64,000 nt of DNA from Floridanema evergladense (GCF_041929205.1 NZ_JBHFNT010000139.1); one strand, 5' to 3'; shown: positions 24,368-33,875, counted from the first letter of the stretch. Numbers and translations: made by a program. Notes: generated by a model from the letters alone, not told the origin.

Positions 24368-25672
24368 ATGATAACATCAACTTTCCAGCCTTCTGAAACA
24401 ACACCCGTAATTACCAAAACTTTGCACCACCAAATCGTTTTTATTGGAGGTGGATCTGCCGGACTGACCACCGCTTCTATATTATTGAAAAGAAATCAAT
24501 CCTTAGATATTGCGATTATCGAGCCATCGCAGAAACAATACTACCAACCCGGTTGGACGATGACAGGTGGAGGAGTATTCCGAATTGAAGATACAGTGAG
24601 AGATAAAAAAGATTTTATTCCTCAACAAGCAACTTGGATTGCAGACCGAGTAGTGAAACTAGACCCAGATAATAATGCTGTTCTGACCCAAGAGGGCATC
24701 TTGGTTGAGTATGATTATTTAATTGTTTGTCCTGGTATCCAGTTGGACTGGCATTTAATTAAAGGGTTGAAAGAAGCGATCGGCAAAAATGGCGTTACCA
24801 GTAATTATGCTCCGAATTACGCACCTTATACTTGGGAACTAATCAAAAATTTCTCAGGTGGAAATGCTTTATTTACATTTCCCAATACACCTGTCAAATG
24901 TGGTGGTGCCCCCCAAAAAATCATGTACATGGCAGATGACACCTTTCGCAGTAAATTTGGAGTTCGTCAACGCACTAACGTCATGTTTCTCACGCCAGCT
25001 ACCAAAATGTTTTCCGTGCCAGAATATTCAGCACTATTAGATAAAGTTGTTGTCGATCGGGAAATTGATGTTAAATTTCGGCACAATTTGAAAGAGATTA
25101 AAGCTGAAACTAAAGAAGCGATTTTTGATGTTTTTGATGATAGCGGCACTGCTGTAGATGAAATTACTCACAAGTACGACATGATTCACGTCGCTCCACC
25201 ACAAAGCGCCCCCAACTTTATTAAACAAAGCCCTTTAGCAGTTCCAGGTAGTACATACGGCTGGGTAGACGTGGATAAATACACACTACAGCACAACCGA
25301 TATTCCAATGTATTTAGTTTAGGAGATGCTTCTTCCCTGCCGACATCTAAAACAGCAGCAGCAGCACGCAAACAAGCAGTAATTGTAGCTGAAAATTTGT
25401 TAGCTTTTATAAACTCTCAACCATTATTAAATAAATATGATGGCTATACTTGTTGTCCTTTAATCACTGGCTATGGTAAAACAATCATGGCTGAATTTGA
25501 TGGCTATACTGGCACAGTGCTGTCTAGCTTTCCCCTTAATCCCATTAAAGAACGTTGGATTATGTGGCAGATGAAAACAACTCTTTTGCCTTGGATTTAT
25601 TGGCATCGAATGCTAAAAGGAGAGCAGTTTGAAGGAGATTACATCAAGTTCATCCAGTGGCGAAATAATTGA
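24368..25672 (+). CDS. sqr: Sulfide:quinone oxidoreductase, type II (SqrB-like)
   Basis: The 434-residue protein has the FAD motif VFIGGGSAGLTTASILL near residue 24 and Cys178 in PVKCGGAPQKIMYMAD. FSLGDASSLPTSKTAAAARK and YDGYTCCPLITGYG (Cys362/363) follow. These are hallmarks of the type II SQR class, which includes mitochondrial SQR and a Synechocystis plasmid enzyme. It transfers sulfane sulfur to a small thiol acceptor, giving the persulfide used by ETHE1. It is divergent from the persulfide dioxygenase operon and shares its control region. Confidence 0.9.
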   Translation: MITSTFQPSETTPVITKTLHHQIVFIGGGSAGLTTASILLKRNQSLDIAIIEPSQKQYYQPGWTMTGGGVFRIEDTVRDKKDFIPQQATWIADRVVKLDPDNNAVLTQEGILVEYDYLIVCPGIQLDWHLIKGLKEAIGKNGVTSNYAPNYAPYTWELIKNFSGGNALFTFPNTPVKCGGAPQKIMYMADDTFRSKFGVRQRTNVMFLTPATKMFSVPEYSALLDKVVVDREIDVKFRHNLKEIKAETKEAIFDVFDDSGTAVDEITHKYDMIHVAPPQSAPNFIKQSPLAVPGSTYGWVDVDKYTLQHNRYSNVFSLGDASSLPTSKTAAAARKQAVIVAENLLAFINSQPLLNKYDGYTCCPLITGYGKTIMAEFDGYTGTVLSSFPLNPIKERWIMWQMKTTLLPWIYWHRMLKGEQFEGDYIKFIQWRNN

Positions 25673-26097
25673 CTATCCCCCATAATTAATTGACTTTGGG
25701 TATCACCATGAGTACGGGAGAGCCATTCTTATTCATTCAAGACTCTCATTTTTGCGCCGAAAAAATTTGTTCGGCTGTGAGATTGAGTTCGGGGAATAGG
25801 TGTGATAAGCTGTCACGCATTTAAATCACTTATTAAGATTGCAGGGGAGCAGGGGGGCAGGGGGGCAGGGGAGAGAATTAGACGAATTTTCTTCTGTTTC
25901 CAAACAATCCAATTTAAATGCGGAACAGCTTAGGATGCGATCGCTCCCGCAAAACTGGCGCACTTGATATTCCCCATCGAGCAGCTGGTATACAGAGAGT
26001 CCTGCATTGAGCCGGAAAACTTGGAAAGGTAGTACATCATGTTTTAGCCTGACATCAAGGAGACAGAAGCTACAACTAGAGTTTCTTCTCTGAATCC
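25673..26097. other. Intergenic region with transposon ends, no gene
   Basis: Near 25702-25724 lies one end of MITE family 1 (CATGAGTACGGGAGAGCC) with no opposite end in sight, so it is a decayed or solo terminus. A complete MITE family 2 copy occupies 25806-25932. The rest shows no coding pattern. Confidence 0.6.
25806..25932. mobile_element. MITE family 2, copy 1
   Basis: This 127-bp element has inverted ends TAAGCTGTCACGCATTTAAA and TTTAAATGCGGAACAGCTTA. The G-rich interior has AGCAGGGGGGCAGGGG units and then TCTTCTGTTTCCAAACAATC. Other copies lie at 40809-40927 (inverted) and 60917-61027. Confidence 0.8.
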
Positions 26098-27282
26098 TTA
26101 AAAATTATCAAATATACCATTTTTCCATAACTCTACAACCTCATTGGCTGTAAAATATCGTTCTTGTTCCAAAGCCAGAGATTTAATTGTTGAGCGCATT
26201 TTTTCGTATTTCTCTCTCGGTTGAGGATTTTGCAGTAGTTTTTCAAATAGATATTGAAAATTGCTAACTCCACTCCATTTGCCAAACACAACTTCGATCG
26301 TATTATACTGGAATACTGCATAACTTTTAGGATCGCAAAATAAAGAATTGACATGGATACCTGATTCATGGCGTTGAGTAGCCTTAGAGTAAGGAGAAGC
26401 AGGACGAATCCCCAATTTTTCAATGTAATTTGTCACCTCGGCAATAGCATCATAGTTAATTCCCTCAACTTCTATACCGAAGCGAATTCGCAACCCATTT
26501 AACACCTGCTCCAAGGCAACATTTCCGGCTCGCTCTCCTAAGCCGCAAAATGTCCCTGAAACTAAAGTGGCTCCTGCCATGACAGACTGGAGAGTATTTT
26601 CCAAAGCCATACCCATATCATTGTGATAATGTACCCCCAATGTAACTCCTGTGGTAGATTGGAGCAGATCGTTAACCCAGATATAACTTTTTTCTGGATT
26701 CAAAATACCAACTGTATCACAAAGTAAAAAGTTTTCAATATAAGGACTAAAGGAGCGAATACATTGCACTAAATAATCAAAATCGGCTCTCGAAGCATCC
26801 TCAGCAGCAAAATCTACTCTGAGTCCAGCAACCCTTGAAGCATAGTGCAAATTTTCTACAGCTAAATTAATAGCATCTTGGCGGATTTTATTAATTATTC
26901 CTGCGGGAATATTATCATCAATGGTTTTGCCTTTAAATTCGCTCATCAGTCGAACTTCGGGGTTTCGCAGAAACAGCAGTCGGTCAGAAAGCCCAAGAAA
27001 CAAAATAATACGTTTAACACCGTAGTTTTTCGCTTTATCAATATACTGCTTTCCCATCATTATAGAAGCAGTGATGAGTTTGTCCCATCCTTCGCTGACT
27101 AATGATTGGACTAACTCTTCTTCTTGCTGACAAACAGCAGGCATAATGGCAAGCCCATGAACTCTTGTTTGACCAATCAAATGGGCAAGTTTATGTTTGG
27201 TTGGATAGGAGAAGAAAATGCCTGCTTGTTGTTCTCCATCCCGCAAAGTTTCATCATAAATTTTGAGTGAAATAGTTTCCAT
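26098..27282 (-). CDS. Isopropylmalate/homocitrate synthase-like enzyme (HphA-like)
   Basis: The 394-residue HMGL-like TIM-barrel acyltransferase has YDETLRDGEQQAG at the N-terminus, metal ligands in GVHYHNDMGMALEN, and the GLGERAGN loop. It lacks the C-terminal allosteric domain of leucine-pathway LeuA, so end-product control by leucine is not expected. It would condense acetyl-CoA with a 2-oxoacid. The two upstream genes encode the isomerase and dehydrogenase that complete one round of 2-oxoacid chain extension. The set matches the hphA/hphCD/hphB genes for homophenylalanine in Nostoc punctiforme. Homocitrate (NifV-like) or citramalate synthesis are alternatives; the substrate is not determined here. 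Confidence 0.75.
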   Translation of the reverse strand: METISLKIYDETLRDGEQQAGIFFSYPTKHKLAHLIGQTRVHGLAIMPAVCQQEEELVQSLVSEGWDKLITASIMMGKQYIDKAKNYGVKRIILFLGLSDRLLFLRNPEVRLMSEFKGKTIDDNIPAGIINKIRQDAINLAVENLHYASRVAGLRVDFAAEDASRADFDYLVQCIRSFSPYIENFLLCDTVGILNPEKSYIWVNDLLQSTTGVTLGVHYHNDMGMALENTLQSVMAGATLVSGTFCGLGERAGNVALEQVLNGLRIRFGIEVEGINYDAIAEVTNYIEKLGIRPASPYSKATQRHESGIHVNSLFCDPKSYAVFQYNTIEVVFGKWSGVSNFQYLFEKLLQNPQPREKYEKMRSTIKSLALEQERYFTANEVVELWKNGIFDNF

Positions 27283-27446
27283 GATTTCTCCGATCGAACT
27301 AATTTCTTGTCAAAGTTAACTTCTGGCTGCGGAATTTATTTATTATTGATAGTTGCAATAACTACCTGTCTAGTATCTACCTCAGCCGATGATTCTGTTG
27401 AAATTTCTTGAACTGTATCAGTTGATATTTCAACTTTTTTTATTTT

Positions 27447-29159
27447 TTAAGCTAGAGCATGACTAATTTTTCCTTGTATAGCTGAAATTGCCACTGTTCT
27501 TGGAGAGGCTAAATAATTTTTACCTGATGGGTCGCCGCTACGTCCTTTAAAATTACGATTGGTTGCATAGATTCCGGTTTCTTCTTTGGCTAAAACTCCC
27601 AGGCCAGAATTAATACAAGCTCCACAACCTGACTTAAGAATCTGTGCTCCTGCTTGTGCAAAAATATCAAGATAACCTAATTCTTGGGCTTGTTGACGAA
27701 TTTCTATACTAGCAGGAACTATATACAATTTTACGCCTTCTGCTACTTGCCGATCGCGTAAAACTGCTGCTGCTTGGGCAAGATCGTAAAGTTTTCCTCC
27801 TGTACAAGAACCAATAAAAGCTTTAGTAATGGGAACTTCTCCTAATTCGCTAATGTTTACTACTTGGTCGGGTTTGGGGGGACGTGCCACTTGGGGTTCT
27901 AAGTGGCTCAGATCAAATTGATAAATTTTTTCGTATTCTGCATCGGAGTCTGCAACAATTTCGGTAAATTCTTGAGAAGTGCGATCGCTCACATACTGAC
28001 GAGTTACTTCATCTGTTGCTATCAAACCACACATTGCCCCACATTCGATCGCCATATTTGCCAATGTCATGCGTTCGTCGAAAGGCAATTCTTCAATAAT
28101 AGAGCCGCGAAATTCCATAACTTTTCCCGTTGCACCAGCACAACCAATTTGTCCCAAAATAAACAAAATTATATCTTTGGCACTAATATTAGCAGGTAGG
28201 GTTCCCGACAACTCAAATACTAAAGTTGTTGGCACTCGAATCCACATATCTCCCATCGCAAAAATATTTGCCATATCTGTCGTTCCCACCCCAGTAGAAA
28301 ACGCTCCTAATGCGCCATAAGTGCAGCTATGAGAGTCTGTTCCAGCAATTACCATTCCTGGTCGAATCAACCCTTTTTCTGGTAATAAAACATGACAAAT
28401 TCCCGCTGCTTCTCCGGGTGAAACTACATCAAATAAGTGACATCCTTGAGTTTTAGCAAAGTCAATCATCTCTTCATACATTAAATAAGCTTTGTTATCT
28501 TCAGGACGAATGTCAGTAACTTGAATAAAGTGATCGGCAACTAAAACTACTTTTTGTGAGTCCCATAATTTCGCATTTTTGCCATAATTTTGATAGAATA
28601 CTTTGGCTACTGGCCCAGCTACGGCATCGTGGGATAAAGCTAGGTCAACTTTAGCAAAAACTACTTCTCCGGGTGCCACGTAGGAATTACCAGAAGCTTT
28701 AGCTAAGAGTTTTTCAACTAGAGTCATCGGTCTAGGAGAAGTTAAGCTGGAAGGAATGGTAATTTCTCCCTGACGACGCTTTTGATTAAAGGGAATTAAT
28801 CCTCCCGCAGCGGCGATCGCATTCACTACTGGATTCTCTCGTTTTTCCCCTAAAATTTCTAGAGTTAGCCCTATATTAATACTATTGCGATAAAAAATTT
28901 CGGCGAACGATCGCGCCCGAATTTTTTTAATTCCCGCCGCTCGCAAAGCAATAGGAGCAACTTCTCGACTCGAACCGCAGCCAAAATTTTCCCCCGCTTC
29001 AATCACATTATATTTTAATAATTCTCCCACACCAATGATATGTTCTAACGCATATAGTTTTAAATGATCTAAGTCATTATTTGTCGCTCTGGCGGCAGGA
29101 ATAATATCATCAGTATTGATATCATCCCCTAAATGTAAAACGTTCTTTTGATTGTTCAT
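27447..29159 (-). CDS. Fused small-large isopropylmalate isomerase-type hydrolyase (HphCD-like)
   Basis: The 570-residue protein starts with the swivel (small-subunit) domain, about 1-165: GDDINTDDIIPAARATN and GENFGCGSSREVAPIAL. The aconitase large-subunit domain then occupies about 170-570, with GTDSHSCTYGALGAFSTGVG, the cluster cysteine in IGSCTGG, and SGCGACINSGLG. Cluster cysteines appear complete. Ordinary isopropylmalate isomerases are two proteins, and aconitases carry the swivel at the C-terminus, so this order is unusual. It would isomerise an alkyl- or benzylmalate. Only 5 bases separate it from the upstream dehydrogenase. Confidence 0.82.
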   Translation of the reverse strand: MNNQKNVLHLGDDINTDDIIPAARATNNDLDHLKLYALEHIIGVGELLKYNVIEAGENFGCGSSREVAPIALRAAGIKKIRARSFAEIFYRNSINIGLTLEILGEKRENPVVNAIAAAGGLIPFNQKRRQGEITIPSSLTSPRPMTLVEKLLAKASGNSYVAPGEVVFAKVDLALSHDAVAGPVAKVFYQNYGKNAKLWDSQKVVLVADHFIQVTDIRPEDNKAYLMYEEMIDFAKTQGCHLFDVVSPGEAAGICHVLLPEKGLIRPGMVIAGTDSHSCTYGALGAFSTGVGTTDMANIFAMGDMWIRVPTTLVFELSGTLPANISAKDIILFILGQIGCAGATGKVMEFRGSIIEELPFDERMTLANMAIECGAMCGLIATDEVTRQYVSDRTSQEFTEIVADSDAEYEKIYQFDLSHLEPQVARPPKPDQVVNISELGEVPITKAFIGSCTGGKLYDLAQAAAVLRDRQVAEGVKLYIVPASIEIRQQAQELGYLDIFAQAGAQILKSGCGACINSGLGVLAKEETGIYATNRNFKGRSGDPSGKNYLASPRTVAISAIQGKISHALA

Positions 29160-29164
29160 ATTTT

Positions 29165-30256
29165 TTAAAGTTCCTCCAACAAAAGGTTAACTAGAGTTTC
29201 CGTATTCACCAAAATTTCTTCTTTTTGAGGAAATAAATCGGCGGTGCGATAGCCTTTAGCTAAAACCCGCTCCTGTGCTTGCTTAATTCTTCGAGCAGCT
29301 GCTTTTTCTCCCCATTGTTCTAACATTAAAACACCAGCTGCCAGAGTTCCTAAAGGATTAGCAATTCCCTTTCCCGCAATGTCTGGAGCTGTGCCATGAA
29401 TTGCTTCATAAAGACCGAATCCATTACTATTAATACTAGCCGATCCTAATAGTCCGATCGAGCCAACTAAAGCACCACCAAGATCGCTGAGAATATCTCC
29501 AAACAGATTTCCTGCCAAAATTACATCAAATCTTTGAGGATTTAGAACCATTTGCATTGCTAAATTATCCACTAACATTGGTTCAATAATTACACTAGGA
29601 AATTTGGCAGCCTCTTCTTGTACTAAACGAGTCCAAGGTAAATGAGGCAAGGCATTTTCTTTATGGGCTACTGTCAGCAATCCTCGGCGTTTTTCAGCTT
29701 GTTGTAATGCTGTACAGGCAATTCTACGAATTTCTTCATCATAATAGCGCATTGTATGATATCCGTAAATTCCTTTTTCATCTGAAGCTCTCCCCGATGG
29801 GCCAAAATAGATCCCACTGACCAATTCTCGAACGATTAAAATATCTAATTGTTTAACTTTTTCTGGTTTAAGGCTTGATTTATGTAGTAAACTGTTAAAA
29901 CTGCGAATTGGTCGCAAATTACAAAAAAAATCGAAGTGTTTTCGTAATTCTAGGAGTCCGCCTTGGGTAACTGCACCAAAGACAATTCCATCGGCTCGAT
30001 CGCACAATTCAATAGTCACTTCTGGTAAATAACTTCCCATTTTTTCCCAAGCAATTGCACCCAGTAAAGCATATTGTACTTCCAAAGTGAATGCTTCAAG
30101 TCTAGCTACTTCTTGTAAAATTGTTAAGCAAGCTTCTACAACTTCTGGGCCAATTCCTTCACCACTAATGGCAACAATCCGATAGGGTGAACTACGAGGC
30201 TTTTTAGGCCACAGTTCAGATGTTTTTGCCGTGGAAGTATTAGTTAAAGACTCCAT
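29165..30256 (-). CDS. Isocitrate/isopropylmalate dehydrogenase family enzyme (HphB-like)
   Basis: This 363-residue beta-decarboxylating dehydrogenase starts its core with RIVAISGEGIGPEVVEACL. It has LDILIVRELVSGIYFGPSGR, the Mg-binding FDVILAGNLFGDILSDLGGA, and IHGTAPDIAGKGIANPLGTL. LREL(T/V)GG is replaced by VRELVSG, so the substrate may differ from isopropylmalate. It is the first gene of the three-gene chain-elongation operon. Confidence 0.82.
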   Translation of the reverse strand: MESLTNTSTAKTSELWPKKPRSSPYRIVAISGEGIGPEVVEACLTILQEVARLEAFTLEVQYALLGAIAWEKMGSYLPEVTIELCDRADGIVFGAVTQGGLLELRKHFDFFCNLRPIRSFNSLLHKSSLKPEKVKQLDILIVRELVSGIYFGPSGRASDEKGIYGYHTMRYYDEEIRRIACTALQQAEKRRGLLTVAHKENALPHLPWTRLVQEEAAKFPSVIIEPMLVDNLAMQMVLNPQRFDVILAGNLFGDILSDLGGALVGSIGLLGSASINSNGFGLYEAIHGTAPDIAGKGIANPLGTLAAGVLMLEQWGEKAAARRIKQAQERVLAKGYRTADLFPQKEEILVNTETLVNLLLEEL

Positions 30257-30691
30257 TTTTCCCTAAACCTCTAAACCTAATTGAAATTACTCCTTTTGTT
30301 CCTTACAGAGTATACCTTTATGAGATTTTTGACGACAGTAGCTGGCATCATGACTATAAATTATGCAAATTACCCTAGAACTTTCCGAAATTCACCGTTG
30401 TTAAGATTAACCGAATATTTAACAAATTTGTCTATCAATAAATTAGGTTCTCCCGTACTTGTGGTGGAAAAGCCTAATTTTGGGGACTGGGGACTGGGAT
30501 TCCCTATAAAATAAGCACTTTGCTAATTCATTAGGTTTACTTATCATCATGAGTACGGGAGAGCCATCCAAATTAACAGCCGTTCTGCTGGTTTTTCATG
30601 GAGCGGGTAGACAGAGAATTCAGGAACACTTAGCCGATCGCTTTCACTACTATAGATATATCCGAAAAAGGGCTACCCCACTTTAACAGCA
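30257..30691. other. Intergenic region with MITE, no convincing gene
   Basis: This gap separates the divergent chain-elongation operon and a Uma2 gene. A MITE family 1 copy takes up 30446-30565. A small + strand frame from 30281 runs into the MITE and is judged spurious. Confidence 0.6.
30446..30565. mobile_element. MITE family 1, copy 2
   Basis: This 120-bp element is in inverted orientation relative to 2494-2627. Its ends are GGTTCTCCCGTACTTGTGG and CATGAGTACGGGAGAGCC. It shares the GGGGACTGGGGACTGGGA run and the ATTAGGTTTACTTATCAT segment with copy 1. Confidence 0.8.
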
Positions 30692-31468
30692 ATGTCAGAA
30701 ACTACTTTACCTGCAACTCTGATTGAATCTCCGCCTACCCAAGCCGAACTTCCTTATGATGATGGTGAGCCGATGGAAAGTGCAAGACACAAAGTGCAGA
30801 TGGATTTGCTGATCGATGCCTTGATTCCTTGGTTGTCACAACGAGAGGATGGGTTTGTTGGCGGCAATATGTTTGTCTACTACAGTCTGGCGCAGGTGCG
30901 AAACCAAGACTTTAAAGGGCCAGATTTTTTTGTGGTGTTGGGTGTCCCTAAAGGTGAACGCAGAAGTTGGGTTGTTTGGGAGGAGGGAAAAGCACCCGAT
31001 GTGGTGATTGAGTTGCTATCAAAAAGTACCGCTGCGGCAGATAAAAACGAGAAAAAGCTGATTTATCAAAACCAAATGCGGGTGCCAGAATATTTCTGGT
31101 ATGACCCCTTTAACCCTGATGATTGGGCGGGTTTTTCGATTCAACAAAGAGTTTATCAACCTCTAATTCGTAACGATCGCAATCAACTACTGAGCGAATC
31201 TTTAGGATTAGCTTTGCAGCAATGGCAAGGAAATTATAAAGGGATTGATGCAATTTGGTTACGCTGGGCAACTTTGGAAGGAGAATTACTGCCAACGCCT
31301 GAAGAACAGGAACGTCAACGCGCAGAACAGGAACGCCAACGCGCAGACAGGGTTGAGTCACAGTTATTACAAACTGCAAGCAACTTACTGGCAAATGGAA
31401 TGACGGTGGAACAGGTTGCCAGCGTTACAGGTTTGGATGTATCTGCGATCGCAATACTACTCGGTTAA
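30692..31468 (+). CDS. Uma2 family putative endonuclease with charged C-terminal tail
   Basis: The 258-residue protein contains Uma2 core segments GPDFFVVLGV, APDVVIELLSKST and KKLIYQNQMRVPEYFWYDPF. A Gln/Glu/Arg coiled stretch (EEQERQRAEQERQRAD) and a short helical domain, TVEQVASVTGLDVSAIAILL, follow. Such tails are common to cyanobacterial Uma2 and Rpn proteins. Its role is unknown. Confidence 0.82.
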   Translation: MSETTLPATLIESPPTQAELPYDDGEPMESARHKVQMDLLIDALIPWLSQREDGFVGGNMFVYYSLAQVRNQDFKGPDFFVVLGVPKGERRSWVVWEEGKAPDVVIELLSKSTAAADKNEKKLIYQNQMRVPEYFWYDPFNPDDWAGFSIQQRVYQPLIRNDRNQLLSESLGLALQQWQGNYKGIDAIWLRWATLEGELLPTPEEQERQRAEQERQRADRVESQLLQTASNLLANGMTVEQVASVTGLDVSAIAILLG

Positions 31469-31735
31469 GATTGCTCAAAGAAGTAAATGTTGCTACCGCA
31501 ACTGGATTTAGTAAAGCCCAGATTTTTCAAGATGCTCAAATATCCCTTTGCGGCTACAGTTGGAAAAAGTTATCAAATTATCTTAAATGTCGGAGTGTCA
31601 AAAAGTATTTTTGTGCGATCGTTAAGAAATTTTGGTACTTGTGAATCTATAACTTAGTCCCATGAGATAAAAATAGCATTTACAATTAGCCTGTTTTACG
31701 AGCAAGAAATAATCTGTAAAAATCAAATTGAGCTT

Positions 31736-32998
31736 ATGTCATTAACCAACCGAGCCAGAATCCTCTATGATTCTCCGTTAAGTAACCCCCGCAAGGCGAT
31801 ACCGATCGTTCTTTTCCTAACCGTGCTAGTGATTATCAGTGCGATCGTCCTGATTCGCAATTTTTTTGGCGGTATGTCTCCTGCGGGTTTTCAAATCTTT
31901 CTCCTTAGTCTGGGAGGAACACTACTAATCTCGATTATTCCTCTATCAATTTTGTGGTTTTTAGACCGTCGCGAACCAGAATCAAAGTGGCTTTACCTAA
32001 TTGCCATTCTCTGGGGTGCTTTAATCGCAACTGCGCTGGCTTACCCGATTAACACCTGGATAATTGAAAATATTGGCAATCTGGTGAAAACAACTCCCAT
32101 CCTTAAGACTATTTATGGTTCTGATGCCAAAACAATTATTGGCGCACCAATAGCAGGTCCGATTGTCGAGGAAACCACCAAAGGATTAGGGATTTTGCTT
32201 TTATTCTGGCTTTTCAGGTCAGAATTTGATGGGGTGCTGGATGGGTTTATTTATGGTGCGCTGGTAGGAATTGGCTTTAATCTGCTGGAAGCGCCGTTTT
32301 ATGTGGCGAAAGGATTTATCGCTACGGGGGATGTGCCTCTGTATTTTCAAATGGCCGATCGCTTTGCCCTCTTTGGTTTAGCCGGACACGCTCTGTATTC
32401 AGGTCTATTTGGCATGGGGCTTGGTTTAGCTCGCCAAACAACTCGTCAATTGCTGCGGTATGCGGCACCCGTAACTGCCTGGTTATTGGGTTTTGTAGGG
32501 CACTTCCTCAATAATGCGATCGGTCTAATTCTTTTCTCAGTAGTCTATCTGGTGACGGGTAAATCGATCGCCACACAAGAACCTGCCAAACCAGCCGTTT
32601 CTGCGGTTGTTGAACCTTTTCTCAACCAGTGGTTTCAGCATAGTGCCATCAGAGCGATCGCCTTTTTCCCATTTTTTCTGATTGTGGGGGTAATGCTCTG
32701 GCAAAGTGGTCTTTGGGAGTTGCAGGTGATTCGGGATGGACTGGCAAATGAAAAAGAACCAGTGATTACGCCAGAGGAATATGAGGGGGTGAAGGGCGAT
32801 CGCTTATTTGCCACTCGTCGCATTCCTGGGTTGGATCGACGCACATCGTATGCGATCGTCCGCGCACAGAACGAACTGGCGATTCGCAAATGGCGCGTTA
32901 ATCATGACGGAAAAGATGTGGAAACCGATCCTCTAGTCGCCTCCTGGCGCGAGGAGTTGGCACGGTTGCGCGATCGAGTCAAGAACGCGGTTATTTGA
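31736..32998 (+). CDS. PrsW family intramembrane metalloprotease, copy 1
   Basis: The 420-residue membrane protein has about seven to eight hydrophobic segments. The PrsW motifs are IVEETTKGLGILL (EExxK near residue 147), DGFIYGALVGIGFNLLEAPF, and GHALYSGLFGMGLGL (His near residue 223). PrsW proteases clip membrane-bound partners such as anti-sigma factors. A soluble tail after about residue 340 (VITPEEYEGVKGDRLF, RTSYAIVRAQNELAIRKW) is conserved in the paralogue at 45515. The two copies bracket the giant RTX genes. Confidence 0.85.
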   Translation: MSLTNRARILYDSPLSNPRKAIPIVLFLTVLVIISAIVLIRNFFGGMSPAGFQIFLLSLGGTLLISIIPLSILWFLDRREPESKWLYLIAILWGALIATALAYPINTWIIENIGNLVKTTPILKTIYGSDAKTIIGAPIAGPIVEETTKGLGILLLFWLFRSEFDGVLDGFIYGALVGIGFNLLEAPFYVAKGFIATGDVPLYFQMADRFALFGLAGHALYSGLFGMGLGLARQTTRQLLRYAAPVTAWLLGFVGHFLNNAIGLILFSVVYLVTGKSIATQEPAKPAVSAVVEPFLNQWFQHSAIRAIAFFPFFLIVGVMLWQSGLWELQVIRDGLANEKEPVITPEEYEGVKGDRLFATRRIPGLDRRTSYAIVRAQNELAIRKWRVNHDGKDVETDPLVASWREELARLRDRVKNAVI

Positions 32999-33095
32999 TG
33001 AAGAAACCATAAACAAACACATCTTTTACCGCATTTGAGGTAAAATTTGATACTGGTTTATCTGAACGAGTTTGAGTTATTTCCGTTCGCGTAGC

Positions 33096-33191
33096 GATCG
33101 CCAAACCGGACGCATAACTATTATCAACCCTGTCACAGACACCGAATTTTACAACTACATCTACAGCGACGTAGACGAAGGTTGTTTGTAG
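33096..33191 (+). pseudogene. 3' fragment of the secreted-protein gene that follows
   Basis: The last 32 codons closely match the 3' end of the gene at 33222-33845: RQTGRITVINAVTGDEF in the gene, RQTGRITIINPVTDTEF here. The fragment ends in its own TAG. It is a leftover of a tandem duplication. Confidence 0.7.
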
Positions 33192-33221
33192 TAACCTAAT
33201 TTTTTGCCATAAGAGTAACCA

Positions 33222-33845
33222 ATGAAAATTCAAACAATTGCCCTCGCATCTATTCTGTCTTTGACATCTCTGAGCATGGCTATTACCGCCAAAGCTGACA
33301 CCGTTCAAGCTCGTTGTGACGTTTATCCCAAAGGCGAAGATCGGGCTTCCTGGTATGGCCCCTGTACCTTTTCCCAAAGACAAGGTTTTGTCAGCATTCA
33401 ACTGCAAAATGGCAGACGCTACGAACTGCGTCCAGTAGGCAATCAACCCAATAACTATCGAGATCAAAATGGTCAACGCGCCTATCGGGAATCAGGAGGA
33501 TTAGGTGACTCAGGAACCATTTATCGCCTTGCCAAAGAATCAATTTTTGTTTATTGGAACTCAGGTTCTAATAACAATCAATCTTCATCTAATAGTTCTT
33601 CTCCGACTCCAGTTACGAGAATTATTCGTCGCACTCCCAACCAAATTACAGTTCGGATTACGGAAGGTGAATTTAAATATTCAGGAGTTCTCAGACGCAC
33701 CTCTGGCAATACTTTCATTGGTTCAGATGGGCGAGTGCGCGTGATTTACGATCGCCAAACCGGACGCATCACAGTTATCAATGCCGTCACCGGAGACGAA
33801 TTTTACAACTACATCTACAGCGACGTAAACGAAGGTAGATTATAG
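33222..33845 (+). CDS. Secreted protein of unknown function
   Basis: This 207-residue protein has a signal peptide (MKIQTIALASILSLTSLSMA, with cleavage near AKA). The N-terminal part carries two cysteines (ARCDVYPKG, YGPCTF), which could form a disulfide. A Ser/Asn/Pro linker near residues 120-135 precedes a C-terminal part ending ITVINAVTGDEFYNYIY. The family is not recognised. The next gene encodes another secreted protein with a similar N-terminal two-Cys module (GRCKL, GHCIV). Confidence 0.75.
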   Translation: MKIQTIALASILSLTSLSMAITAKADTVQARCDVYPKGEDRASWYGPCTFSQRQGFVSIQLQNGRRYELRPVGNQPNNYRDQNGQRAYRESGGLGDSGTIYRLAKESIFVYWNSGSNNNQSSSNSSSPTPVTRIIRRTPNQITVRITEGEFKYSGVLRRTSGNTFIGSDGRVRVIYDRQTGRITVINAVTGDEFYNYIYSDVNEGRL

Positions 33846-33875
33846 TTAAAATAATTTTTTCGTGAGGACTACTAA

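Noticed and set aside
26098..27282. Leucine-pathway LeuA
   Set aside because: The C-terminal regulatory domain is missing and the operon carries a fused isomerase unlike the housekeeping LeuCD; kept as a chain-elongation synthase of unknown substrate.
30281..30514. 77-residue + strand frame
   Set aside because: It runs from intergenic DNA into MITE family 1 and has no recognisable protein pattern.
33001..33476. Minus-strand 161-residue frame
   Set aside because: It overlaps the signal-peptide-bearing + strand gene and a recognisable gene fragment; no protein pattern was seen.
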